Shown here in pieces: positions 53,747-62,789 of a DNA stretch of 64,000 bases (positions within the stretch are counted from its first letter, which is position 1; every line of letters begins with the position of its first letter). This DNA comes from Xenorhabdus beddingii (GTDB lineage: Bacteria; Pseudomonadota; Gammaproteobacteria; Enterobacterales; Enterobacteriaceae). The position numbers were made by a program, and so were the translations under genes. The notes under the pieces are model-generated. The model was not told where the DNA came from. It searched no databases and was given only the letters and a program-made list of their open reading frames with translations. The stretch is from assembly GCF_002127545.1 (NCBI RefSeq), contig NZ_MUBK01000008.1, positions 46,538 through 110,537 of the forward strand, in the 5' to 3' direction.

Positions 53747-54076
53747 ATGTTCAATGTTATTACCCTTTTTTGGGCAGTTTGCCTTATCTGCATGATTAAC
53801 ATGGCTCGCTACTTTTCTTCACTCCGAGCCCTCCTGTCAATCTTGCGCCAGTCAGACCCTATGCTGTATCAATCTGTTGATGGCAATGGTTTTTTTACCA
53901 CCAATAGTCAATTCAATAAACAGATCCGGCTGGTGCGCTATATCAACTCGCAAAGTTATATCAACCACCACGATCCCGATGTCGTCTTGTTGTGTGAAAG
54001 GCTGAGGAAACAGTTTATATTGATGGAATTGTTGTTTGGGGTGGGTGTGGTATGCCTGATAACTATCGTCGTTTGA
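53747..54076 (+). CDS. uspB: Universal stress protein B
   Basis: UspB is a small inner-membrane protein of the stationary-phase stress response. The 109-residue product (E. coli 111) has an N-terminal helix, FWAVCLICMINMARYFSSLRALL, and a C-terminal one, LLFGVGVVCLITIVV. AGGAGGA precedes ATG 53747. In E. coli it is controlled by sigma-S. Orientation relative to uspA and pitA is conserved. Confidence 0.95.
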   Translation: MFNVITLFWAVCLICMINMARYFSSLRALLSILRQSDPMLYQSVDGNGFFTTNSQFNKQIRLVRYINSQSYINHHDPDVVLLCERLRKQFILMELLFGVGVVCLITIVV

Positions 54077-54120
54077 ACTGGCTTTGAAAAATGAACGTGA
54101 ACAAAAAAATGTCGGAAATA

Positions 54121-54162
54121 AAAAAGGGTTGGCTTACAGATACACCGTAGCCAACCCTTTTT
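54121..54162. terminator. Bidirectional terminator between uspB and pitA
   Basis: AAAAAGGGTTGGCT 54121-54134 pairs with AGCCAACCCTTTTT 54149-54162, 14 perfect pairs with a 14-base loop, flanked by A and T runs. It serves convergent uspB and pitA. Confidence 0.9.
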
Positions 54163-54173
54163 TTAAGCTGTCA

Positions 54174-55664
54174 TTAGATCAGTTTCAAGGCAATCCAATA
54201 CAGAATACCTGACAATCCAATTGAAATAGGTAACGTCAATACCCACGCCAGCATGATATTTTTGATGGTCTTACTTTGAACACCGCCACCATCAACCAGC
54301 ATCGTCCCCGCTACCGCAGAAGAAAGTACCTGTGTCGTGGAGACGGGCATTCCCGTATAACTGGCAACACCAATAGAAACTGCGGCTGTAACCTGAGCAG
54401 AAACGCCTTGGGCATACGTCATGCCTTTTTTGCCAATCTTCTCACCAATGGTCACCGCAACACGCTTCCAACCCACCATTGTCCCCAAAGACAGAGCCAA
54501 CGCGACCGCAACGATGATCCACAACGGTGCATATTCCACAGTATTCAACAAATCTTTGCGCAGTTTATTCAGGAAACGAGCATCTTCAATACTGGTTTCC
54601 GGCAACTTGGCCACCGCGCTAGCTGTATCGGTGATGCACATCAGCATACGACGCATGTTGTTGCGTTGATCTGGCGTCAATTCATTGAAATTCTGGATAT
54701 TCCCCAGCATGTTTTCAGCTTTGTTCAGCGTCACCAGAGAGCGTGAGCTATCACAATGGAACTGCATATCCAATTGATCATCCACGGAAGGGATGGCTGG
54801 AGCCAGCTCAATCGCATGAGCCAGTGCCGGGCCGTGCTGCCCATAATACTGCTGCAAATGGACAACGGCATCATGAGTACGGGCGATATCATAACTGGTT
54901 GAGTTCATATTGACGACGAAGCCCGCAGGCGCAACGCCAATCAGAACCAGCATGATCAAGCCAATACCTTTCTGACCATCATTCGCGCCGTGGGAGAAAC
55001 TCACACCAACAGCGGAAAGGATCAGGGCGGTACGTGTCCAGAATGGGGGTTTGCGTTTTCCGTCCTGTTTTTCACGTTCAGCCGGCGTCATGTGGATACG
55101 GCGACGTTTTTTCGTACCGCTCCAATAGCGGCGCAGCAAAAACACCATCGCTCCGGCAATCACCAGACCAACCAGAGGAGACAGGATCAAGGACATGAAA
55201 ATCTGTATCATCTTCGGAATATTCAACGCATCCACCACCGACGAGCTGGTCACTATCGCATTGGTCAAACCGATGCCGATAATAGAGCCAATCAACGTAT
55301 GCGAACTAGATGCTGGAATGCCGAAATACCACGTACCTAAATTCCAGATAATCGCCGCCAGCAGCATGGAAAAAACCATGGCCAAACCGTGAGACGAACT
55401 GACATTGAGCAGAAGATCCGTAGGCAGCAGATGCACAATCGCATAAGCGACACTTAATCCACCAAGGAGAACACCCAAAAAGTTAAAAACCCCTGCCATG
55501 ACAACGGCCAGTTGCGAACGCATCGCCCGGGTATAAATAACAGTTGCTACTGCGTTTGCGGTATCATGAAACCCATTGATGGCTTCATAGAAAAGCACAA
55601 ACAACAGAGCAAGCACTAACATAAGGCCGGTATAAAATTCCAGGCCAGTGAACAGATGTAGCAT
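54174..55664 (-). CDS. pitA: Low-affinity inorganic phosphate transporter
   Basis: Pit imports metal-phosphate complexes driven by the proton gradient. The 496-residue membrane protein (E. coli PitA 499) shows the duplicated family signature: [21 protein letters not shown] near the N terminus and [18 protein letters not shown] in the middle, plus [16 protein letters not shown] and [16 protein letters not shown]. It has about ten membrane helices and a central hydrophilic loop, [20 protein letters not shown]. PitA is chosen over PitB because of the neighbours uspB and yhiN. Confidence 0.95.
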   Translation of the reverse strand: MLHLFTGLEFYTGLMLVLALLFVLFYEAINGFHDTANAVATVIYTRAMRSQLAVVMAGVFNFLGVLLGGLSVAYAIVHLLPTDLLLNVSSSHGLAMVFSMLLAAIIWNLGTWYFGIPASSSHTLIGSIIGIGLTNAIVTSSSVVDALNIPKMIQIFMSLILSPLVGLVIAGAMVFLLRRYWSGTKKRRRIHMTPAEREKQDGKRKPPFWTRTALILSAVGVSFSHGANDGQKGIGLIMLVLIGVAPAGFVVNMNSTSYDIARTHDAVVHLQQYYGQHGPALAHAIELAPAIPSVDDQLDMQFHCDSSRSLVTLNKAENMLGNIQNFNELTPDQRNNMRRMLMCITDTASAVAKLPETSIEDARFLNKLRKDLLNTVEYAPLWIIVAVALALSLGTMVGWKRVAVTIGEKIGKKGMTYAQGVSAQVTAAVSIGVASYTGMPVSTTQVLSSAVAGTMLVDGGGVQSKTIKNIMLAWVLTLPISIGLSGILYWIALKLI

Positions 55665-55963
55665 AAACGTTAAGCCAGTTAGTAGGACATGAACGCGCGC
55701 ATTATCAGTGACAAACGTTAGCGGGAAAAGAGAAATATGACCTTTTTTTGATTTAATGACAATAAAATGACCTGAAGATTCTTATATTTATCAAGTATAT
55801 CAAATAGTTATTTAAAATTAATATTTTGATATTTTTTTGCTGAAAAATAACTTTTTGCAGCCAAAAATTAAACCAAATGCGTATTTTTCTCCGTAGTTCG
55901 TGAATACTACCCCCACAATGCGGTGATTTCTGATAAATAACCCAGCAAAAAAGAGACAGATGA
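55665..55963. other. Divergent promoter region of pitA and yhiN
   Basis: This 299-base AT-rich region holds the promoters for both genes. It has no coding signal, and I do not call specific sites. Confidence 0.4.
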
Positions 55964-57169
55964 ATGGAACAGTTTGATGTAGTTATTATTGGTGCTGGCG
56001 CTGCGGGCTTGTTTTGTGCAGCTCAGGCAGGACAAGCCGGATTAAACGTACTGGTCGTGGATAATGGTAAAAAAGCGGGGCGCAAGATTTTGATGTCCGG
56101 AGGCGGGCGCTGTAATTTTACCAATATGTATACCGAACCTGCGGCATTCCTTTCTGCCAATCCCCATTTTTGTAAGTCAGCACTTGCTCGCTATACCCAA
56201 TGGGATTTCCTTGACCTGGTGCAACGCTATGGCATCCCTTATCACGAAAAAACATTGGGTCAGCTTTTCTGCGATGAGTCAGCTCAACAAATCATAGATC
56301 TGCTTTTAAAAGAGTGCGAAATAGGACGTGTCACTATTCGATTGCGGAGTGAAGTTACTCATGTAGAGAAGAAAGAACCGGGTTTTGTGATTACGGCATC
56401 AGGAAAAGAAGTAAGTGCACACTCACTTGTTGTTGCCTCGGGTGGCCTATCCATGCCGGGCTTGGGGGCTTCTCCTTTGGGTTACCGCATTGCCGAACAA
56501 TTTGGTCTCCATATCCTGCCTACCCGTGCGGCGTTAGTTCCCTTTACCCTGCACAAACCTCTATTGGAACAACTGCAAACCCTCTCTGGTGTCGCAGTTC
56601 CTTCCGTTGTCACCGCAAAAGAAGGCACCGTATTCAGGGAAAATATTCTGTTTACCCATCGTGGTCTTTCCGGCCCGGCTATTTTGCAGATTTCCAGCTA
56701 TTGGCAGCCTGGTGAGTATGTGAGTATTAACTTACTTCCTGATACAGATTTGGTACGTTTTCTGGATCAAGAACAGGAATCCCATCCTAACCAAAGTCTG
56801 AAAAACACACTGGCTAAACTACTGCCTAAGCGTTTGGTTGAATGTCTGCAATCTCTTGGACAATTGCCGGAGCTATCCCTGAAACAGTTTAATCTGGCAC
56901 AGAAAAAAGCGCTGATCTCGACCCTGCAATGCTGGCAGGTGCAACCCAATGGTACAGAAGGTTATCGCACGGCGGAAGTGACCCTTGGCGGGGTGGACAC
57001 GAATGAGTTGTCATCCAAAACGATGGAAGCCCATCAGGTTAAGGGGCTGTATTTTATTGGTGAAGTGGTCGATGTGACCGGCTGGCTCGGTGGATATAAC
57101 TTTCAATGGGCGTGGAGTTCGGCATGGGCTTGTGCGCAGGCGTTGGTGGGTAGTGTGAAAAGACAATAA
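55964..57169 (+). CDS. yhiN: NAD(P)/FAD-dependent oxidoreductase YhiN
   Basis: A HI0933-family flavoprotein of unknown substrate, homologue of E. coli YhiN (400 residues; 401 here). The N-terminal FAD site VVIIGAGAAGLFCAAQAGQ and ILMSGGGRCNFTN are conserved; the C terminus has LYFIGEVVDVTGWLGGYNFQWAWSSG-type sequence (here ...WAWSSAWACAQ). Divergent position next to pitA is the same as in E. coli. Confidence 0.94.
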   Translation: MEQFDVVIIGAGAAGLFCAAQAGQAGLNVLVVDNGKKAGRKILMSGGGRCNFTNMYTEPAAFLSANPHFCKSALARYTQWDFLDLVQRYGIPYHEKTLGQLFCDESAQQIIDLLLKECEIGRVTIRLRSEVTHVEKKEPGFVITASGKEVSAHSLVVASGGLSMPGLGASPLGYRIAEQFGLHILPTRAALVPFTLHKPLLEQLQTLSGVAVPSVVTAKEGTVFRENILFTHRGLSGPAILQISSYWQPGEYVSINLLPDTDLVRFLDQEQESHPNQSLKNTLAKLLPKRLVECLQSLGQLPELSLKQFNLAQKKALISTLQCWQVQPNGTEGYRTAEVTLGGVDTNELSSKTMEAHQVKGLYFIGEVVDVTGWLGGYNFQWAWSSAWACAQALVGSVKRQ

Positions 57170-57182
57170 AGTTTACCCGTAA

Positions 57183-57337
57183 GCAATCAATTTCGCGAAA
57201 ATCGCCTTCTGTTATCACAGTGTGATCGAATTTCACCAATGGATAGAAGACGTGTTTACCGGCCGTGTGGATTATCCATCCGCGCTGGAGAAACGACTGT
57301 GAGCGGTTTCAACCCTGATTTCAGTATGGTGACATGA
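57183..57337 (+). pseudogene. Remnant of a DUF4440/SnoaL-like protein
   Basis: After the yhiN stop an open frame encodes HSVIEFHQWIEDVFTGRVDY and ends at TGA 57300-57302. In the next frame FNPDFSMVT continues to TGA 57335-57337. Together they match the N-terminal helices and first strand of DUF4440/NTF2-like small proteins, broken by a frameshift near 57300 and truncated. No start or ribosome site. The rest of the 732-base gap 57170-57901 is AT-rich and empty apart from the promoter of the next operon. Confidence 0.45.
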
Positions 57338-57901
57338 AACCGCCGTTGTGGAATAGAAGATGAAGTGGACGAACAGTTTTTTATTGTACAAGTGTTTTTT
57401 CAGCTTACGGCGTCCTACCTAAAGAAAAACACCCATCTATTCCAAATCACCCCGCTATCTGGTCAAAATTATTTTCACAGCCAGTCAAATTTTGACGGCA
57501 ACTGCATGTAACCCCCACACAATAACATAATAATAAATAATATCTCCCCCCTATCAAATAATGATTAAATGAAACACAAAGCATTATATAAATGATTTGA
57601 TTGTTGCCTTGTGGTTTGAAATAATGCGCTCCGCAAACGCAGGACTGACATTGACTATAAAAACGTTAAAAAGCGCTAAAAAATAGCGAAAAATAGCTTA
57701 TACCCAATAAAACCGTCTTACTTATTGTCAAAAAACAAAGCATCACACTCCAACAAAGCTCAAAGATTAAATAAAAACAGACACCTTTATTTATTATATT
57801 AAATAATAAATAAAGCCTATTAAAAATTATTACACCAATATAAAAACACCAAAATTAATTAATAAATTTAATTAAACACCCTCTATGGTTGTTATTAAAG
57901 A

Positions 57902-59044
57902 ATGAGCCTTAACATGGAAAATTTACCTTACGTCAAAGCCCTGTGTGCTATCACACACCCATACCATGCTTGTGCCGAATATGATGCATTATTTGATGCA
58001 GCCATGCGTGAACTGACGCTATATCACTGTGAGCATACCCCTGGCTATAAGCAGTGGCTGGCAGATCATGGTTTGGATAAACAAGCGCTAATGACGCTGG
58101 ATGATTGGTCAAACCTGCCGTTGCTATTTGCCAATTATTTCAAGCGTAATCTGATACTCAGTGATAGTGCACAAAATGCGCTGGAACTGACCTCCTCCGG
58201 CACAACCGGACAAAAAAGCCGTATGCGCTATGATGCTGAAAGTATTGCTGCTGCCCAGCATATGGTGGATTGTATTTTCGACTATTACGGTTGGAACACG
58301 CCGGATCAATCCTGTAACTATCTACTGCTTAGTTATGAGCCAGCGGGTGCCATTACTTTGGGGACGGCCTACACCGACCAGTTTTTGGCTAAATATGCGC
58401 CGGTAAATCGAGCTTATTATGCTTTACGCCATAATGGGCAAGGTAATGAATTCGACCCTTTCGGTACTATTACTGCCCTCCAGCAATTTGCTGAGGAGGG
58501 ATTGCCGGTACGCATTTTCGGCTTTCCTGCTTTTCTCTGGTTTACCCTGCAAAGAATGGAGCAGATGCGGCTCCCGGCCCTGAAATTACATCCGGAGTCA
58601 TTGGTTTTTCTTGGTGGAGGCTGGAAGACACATGCCGATAAATCCATCCCTAAACACGAGCTGTATCAACGTCTGACGGAACAACTGGGTATTCCTGATA
58701 TTCGCTGTCGCGATGGTTATGGTTCGGTGGAACATCCGGTGCCTTATGTTGAATGCTCCCACCATCATTTTCATGTTCCAGTCTATGCCCGGGCTTACGT
58801 GCGTCATACCGCCAATTTATCGTGCCAGCCTTATGGAGAACCGGGTTTCCTGCACCTGATATCGCCTTATATCACTTCCTGTCCCGCCCATAGCATTGTC
58901 ACCAATGATCTCGCCGTGCTGCATTCCGGTCATAACTGTGGCTGTGAACTGGACACGGACTGGTTTGAACTGCTGGGTCGTGCCGGCACCAGTAAGAATC
59001 GGAGTTGTGCTATCGCTGCTTCAGAATTGATTAAGAGATCTTGA
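57902..59044 (+). CDS. LuxE-family acyl-protein synthetase-like enzyme
   Basis: A 380-residue adenylate-forming protein of the LuxE/acyl-protein synthetase family (PF04443). LELTSSGTTGQKSRMRYD at residues 95-112 is the phosphate loop, SYEPAGAITLGTAYTDQFLAKYAP and FLGGGWKTHADKSIPKHELY and RDGYGSVEHPVPYVEC are LuxE-family landmarks. In luminous bacteria LuxE activates a fatty acid and passes it to LuxC for reduction. Here it is followed 1 base later by a LuxC-containing fusion, so the same partnership is likely, but no luciferase genes are present. A Cys-rich end, NCGCELDTDW, follows the last core strand. A GGT-poor leader leaves the ribosome site weak. Confidence 0.8.
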   Translation: MSLNMENLPYVKALCAITHPYHACAEYDALFDAAMRELTLYHCEHTPGYKQWLADHGLDKQALMTLDDWSNLPLLFANYFKRNLILSDSAQNALELTSSGTTGQKSRMRYDAESIAAAQHMVDCIFDYYGWNTPDQSCNYLLLSYEPAGAITLGTAYTDQFLAKYAPVNRAYYALRHNGQGNEFDPFGTITALQQFAEEGLPVRIFGFPAFLWFTLQRMEQMRLPALKLHPESLVFLGGGWKTHADKSIPKHELYQRLTEQLGIPDIRCRDGYGSVEHPVPYVECSHHHFHVPVYARAYVRHTANLSCQPYGEPGFLHLISPYITSCPAHSIVTNDLAVLHSGHNCGCELDTDWFELLGRAGTSKNRSCAIAASELIKRS

Positions 59045-59045
59045 T

Positions 59046-61517
59046 ATGTCTTCCATAAATACCGTTTCCACAAATACTGCTTCCATAAATACTGCTTCCA
59101 TAAATACCATGAACAAGAATAATCCGGTTTCTCCAGAGCCATTGGCAGGGCAAAAAATCGCAGAATTACGCAGGCGGTTACCAGAGCTGCTGGCACGTCC
59201 CCATACCTCCGGGCAGGTGCTGGATTGTGCACAACGCTTTGCTGATTATCTGTCCACACAGGATGATCATCCCCTGTTTGATGCTCAGGCCCGAACAGCA
59301 CTGATCGCATTCTGCCAACGCAATGCGCTGGAAACGAAACTGGAGCGGGAACTCGGACAAAATGCGTTTTCGCTGCGGCGGTTCGATTATAACCAGAATC
59401 GCTATGAGGCTTGGAAACCATTGGGATTGGTCGTCCATATTACGCCTTCCAATGCTGAGCTACTGCCTTTTATGGCCGTAATAGAAAGTTTGTTGGTCGG
59501 TAACATCAACTGGTTACGCCCCAGCAGCAGCGATAAAGGCTTTAGTTCACAACTGTTGGCGGAATTTCTGGCGCACGATATTTCAGGTGATTTAGCTGAT
59601 CGGGTCGCGGTATTACCGTTGCCCGTCACGCAACTGGCTGAATTACTGAGTCAGGCTGATGCGGTTTCTGCCTGGGGCAGCGATGCGTCTCTGGCCTCCA
59701 TTCGAGCCCAACTACCAACAGGTTGTCGCTGGATAGATTGGGGACACCGCATCAGTTTCGCCTGGTTACGTCCTGACGCCATTGATGATACTCAGTTAGA
59801 TGCGTTGGCTGATGATATCTGCCGTCATGATCAGCAGGCTTGTTCCAGCCCGCAATGTTTGCTGGTCGATAGTGATGATCCTGACGTTTTGCGGCATATC
59901 GGCCAACGCATGGCCGTCGCCTTACAGCGCCGCTCAGGATTACATCCGGCACTGCAACCGGATATTCAGGAATTCGCTGAAATGACGACTCAAGCCGCTT
60001 TTCAGCAACTCGATTTCGCCTTTACGCAGGTGCGTGGTGAAGTCTGGCAAGCGGATGGATGGCGGGTGATATGGCGACATGAAGAAGAACTGGCCACTTC
60101 CCCGCTGTTCCGCACGTTGCAGGTACGACCGGCGCCACGTCAACGGCTGTGCTCTATTTTGCAGCCTTGGCGTCATTATCTGCAAAGCTGTGCCTTGATG
60201 ACTCATCAGGAAGATATCACCGGGATGAGCCATGTGCTGTTCGCCGCAGGAATTAGCCGTATCACTCCTGCAGGTCAGATGCATGATGGCTATAGTGGGG
60301 AGCCACACGATGGCGTTTATGCACTATCGCGCTTGACGAAACGAGTTTCTGTCAGCCTTGCCCCCGGCTTAATGGCAGGCTGTGCCCACCTTGATATTCC
60401 GCCATCTCGTCCGTATGGGTTGGAAAATCTGCCTGTCATGACTAAAACCGATTTTCATGCGCTGGTTGCGAATGAAAAAGCCCGTCTGTTTTTCCGCAGT
60501 GGTGGCAGTAGCGGTGAACCCAAACTGGCCGCATACAGTTACCATGATTATCACAGGCAAATGCAGGCAGCCGCCGATGGCGTATTCGCGTCAGGGATTG
60601 AGCCAGCATCTGATCGGGTTATGAACCTGTTATATGGCGGGAAATTGTACGGTGGAATGATGAGCTTTTTCACCATTCTGGATAAATTGGGGGTGGCTCA
60701 ATATCCAATGGGTGGCCCAGCCGATAATGATTTCAGCGAAATCGCCGATTTCATCGTACAACAACGTATCAATACGCTGGTGGGCATGCCAAGTACGTTA
60801 CATCGGTTATTTCTGAATGAGGAAACCAAGCTACGTCAATATGGTGGCATTCGTAAGCTGTTTTCTGGTGGTGAACACCTGAACATGAGCCAACGTACTT
60901 TTTTGACCAGTTTTGGCGTTACCCTGATACGTTCAGCCATTTATGGTTCCGTGGATGCCGGCCCCGTCGGTCATGGGTGTGCCGCCAGCGAGGACGGCGT
61001 GTTCCATTTAATGGCCGATACCCAATGGCTGGAAATCCTCAATGTCGATAATGACCAACCCGTCGCAGAGGGTGAAACCGGTCGCCTGATATTTACTTCC
61101 CGACATCGTGAGGCCCAACCTATCCAACGTTATGATTTAGGCGATCTGGGTTGCTGGGTGAATCAACCTTGTTCTTGTGGCCTGTCTTCACCCCGCTTCC
61201 GCCTGATGGGACGTAACGGCGCTCTGTTACGTATCGGGAGTATTTTCTTCAATCTGGCAGATTTGTCTGAAACGCTGGCATTACCCGTGCAATGGCTAAT
61301 CGAGCATGACAGTGACGGTATCGATAACATTCAACTATGGGTTGACTATTCCGATCCCGACACCGTGCGTCAGCGTTTATTACAGGATGCAAAAATCGCA
61401 GAAGTGGTTAACGGAAATTTACTGAATTTAGAGGTTATTTCTGTTTCAGCAACAGAGTTCCGCCGCAATGCACACAGCGGAAAATCACCATTATTTATTG
61501 ATTTGCGTAAATATTAA
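59046..61517 (+). CDS. LuxC-type acyl-CoA reductase fused to a LuxE/PaaK-like adenylation domain
   Basis: An 823-residue two-domain protein. Residues about 25-430 are LuxC (PF05893): LRRFDYNQNRYEAWKPLGLVVHITPSN, LVGNINWLRPSSSDKGFS and DQQACSSPQCLLVD with the catalytic Cys266. Residues about 445-823 are a PaaK/LuxE-like adenylation domain: RSGGSSGEPKLAAYSY near 482-497, LLYGGKLYGGMMSFF, GMPSTLHRLF, GGEHLNMSQR and YDLGDLGCWVN. The fusion would bring acid activation and reduction to aldehyde or alcohol into one chain. Residues 3-22 are a Ser/Ile-Asn-Thr repeat encoded by 15-base units. Substrate unknown. Confidence 0.82.
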   Translation: MSSINTVSTNTASINTASINTMNKNNPVSPEPLAGQKIAELRRRLPELLARPHTSGQVLDCAQRFADYLSTQDDHPLFDAQARTALIAFCQRNALETKLERELGQNAFSLRRFDYNQNRYEAWKPLGLVVHITPSNAELLPFMAVIESLLVGNINWLRPSSSDKGFSSQLLAEFLAHDISGDLADRVAVLPLPVTQLAELLSQADAVSAWGSDASLASIRAQLPTGCRWIDWGHRISFAWLRPDAIDDTQLDALADDICRHDQQACSSPQCLLVDSDDPDVLRHIGQRMAVALQRRSGLHPALQPDIQEFAEMTTQAAFQQLDFAFTQVRGEVWQADGWRVIWRHEEELATSPLFRTLQVRPAPRQRLCSILQPWRHYLQSCALMTHQEDITGMSHVLFAAGISRITPAGQMHDGYSGEPHDGVYALSRLTKRVSVSLAPGLMAGCAHLDIPPSRPYGLENLPVMTKTDFHALVANEKARLFFRSGGSSGEPKLAAYSYHDYHRQMQAAADGVFASGIEPASDRVMNLLYGGKLYGGMMSFFTILDKLGVAQYPMGGPADNDFSEIADFIVQQRINTLVGMPSTLHRLFLNEETKLRQYGGIRKLFSGGEHLNMSQRTFLTSFGVTLIRSAIYGSVDAGPVGHGCAASEDGVFHLMADTQWLEILNVDNDQPVAEGETGRLIFTSRHREAQPIQRYDLGDLGCWVNQPCSCGLSSPRFRLMGRNGALLRIGSIFFNLADLSETLALPVQWLIEHDSDGIDNIQLWVDYSDPDTVRQRLLQDAKIAEVVNGNLLNLEVISVSATEFRRNAHSGKSPLFIDLRKY
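59052..59111. repeat. 15-bp in-frame tandem repeat at the start of the LuxC fusion gene
   Basis: Four units of TCCATAAATACTGCT, with few changes, begin at codon 3. They encode an Ile-Asn-Thr-Ala-Ser-type repeat of no obvious structure. Confidence 0.92.
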
Positions 61518-61532
61518 TGGAGTAAAATTAAA

Positions 61533-62777
61533 ATGAGAACCCGTACCGCATTAATTAATTTGCTCCAGCATACACGCGAGCATTCTGCGTATTATCAGGC
61601 ACTCTACCAGTCGGTTCCTGAGAACTGGACGCTAAAAGATTTACCACTGGTAGAACCCAGTACTTACTGGGCACATTCAAACGATTTACCGACATGGCCA
61701 GTACTGACGGCGCCACTGGAAGGAGGTCATGTCTATAAAACCGGGGGATCAACCAGCGATGGGCGTTTGTCGGTTTTCAGTCAACAGGAGTGGAAAGCGT
61801 TCATCCATTCCTTTGGGCAAGGCATTGCCCGTCAGTTGAAGCCGGGAGATCGCATCGCTAACTTATTCTTTGCCGGCGATCTGTACACCAGCTTTATCTT
61901 TATTCACGGCGCATTGTCGAATGCGCCACTTCCCATATTGGAATTTCCCTTCACCAGCAAGGTTGAAGATGAATTACTCCTTAGCCATATCCAGCAACAT
62001 AACATCAATGTGCTGGCGGGTGTCCCCGCCCAGTTAATCCGCCTTGCTCACTATCTGAAAGAGACCGGACAAACTTTGCCGATGGTGGAGACGATCCTTT
62101 ACGGTGGAGAGAGTCTGTTTGATTCACAGGTCGCTATCATGCGACACGTTTTTCCTCATGCCCGTTTGGGATCGATAGGCTGTGCCAGTGTTGATGCCGG
62201 TTTGATCGGCTTCGCTGATCCTGAATGTCAGCAAGGAGAGCACCGGGTATTTGAGGACGACACGATTATCGAGATTGTGGATGAAATCACTCACCAACCC
62301 ATCACGACGCCGGGTCAATGCGGCCTGCTGGTTGTCACTAATCTACAACGCCAACTGATGCCCGTGATCCGCTACCCTACCGGCGATATGGCTTGCTGGT
62401 GTGAACCAGAACAGGCATACCGCAAGTTCGCCCTGCAGGGACGCGCCAACCAAGGCTACCGAATTCGGGTTGGCACCCTGTCATTGTTCCCTGATGATCT
62501 AGCGGCACAGCTATCACAGCAGCCGGAACTTCTGGCCTGGCAATTGGAACTCAGTCAGGAGGCAGGACAGGACAAAATCAGACTGTTGGTAGCAAGCCTT
62601 CAAACTATCGACATTGACAAGATACGCCATAGGGTACTGACGGCCTTCCCCAATCTGGATAAGACTTGTGTCCATCAAAGTCTGTTGGAGATCGTTCAAA
62701 CCAATATCGATGGAATGTATACGCATCCACGATCAGGCAAGTTGCAACGAGTTGTGGATCTGCGTAGCTATAATTAA
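61533..62777 (+). CDS. PaaK/CapK-like adenylate-forming enzyme
   Basis: A 414-residue member of the PaaK/CapK adenylation family. VYKTGGSTSDGRLSVFS (residues 68-84) is the phosphate loop, NLFFAGDLYTSFIFIHGAL, GVPAQLIRLAHYL, LYGGESLFDSQ and RYPTGDMACWC are the other core motifs, and RANQGYRIRVGTLSLFP the hinge. It probably activates a second carboxylic acid for the pathway. It follows the LuxC fusion after 15 bases with GGAG before ATG 61533. Its substrate and whether a CoA, protein thiol or amine is the acceptor cannot be told. Confidence 0.8.
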   Translation: MRTRTALINLLQHTREHSAYYQALYQSVPENWTLKDLPLVEPSTYWAHSNDLPTWPVLTAPLEGGHVYKTGGSTSDGRLSVFSQQEWKAFIHSFGQGIARQLKPGDRIANLFFAGDLYTSFIFIHGALSNAPLPILEFPFTSKVEDELLLSHIQQHNINVLAGVPAQLIRLAHYLKETGQTLPMVETILYGGESLFDSQVAIMRHVFPHARLGSIGCASVDAGLIGFADPECQQGEHRVFEDDTIIEIVDEITHQPITTPGQCGLLVVTNLQRQLMPVIRYPTGDMACWCEPEQAYRKFALQGRANQGYRIRVGTLSLFPDDLAAQLSQQPELLAWQLELSQEAGQDKIRLLVASLQTIDIDKIRHRVLTAFPNLDKTCVHQSLLEIVQTNIDGMYTHPRSGKLQRVVDLRSYN

Positions 62778-62789
62778 GGGTTTAAATCG

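Noticed and set aside
57902..62777. A complete lux (bioluminescence) operon
   Set aside because: LuxC- and LuxE-like proteins are present, but there is no luxA, luxB or luxD, and the domain fusion differs from lux operons.
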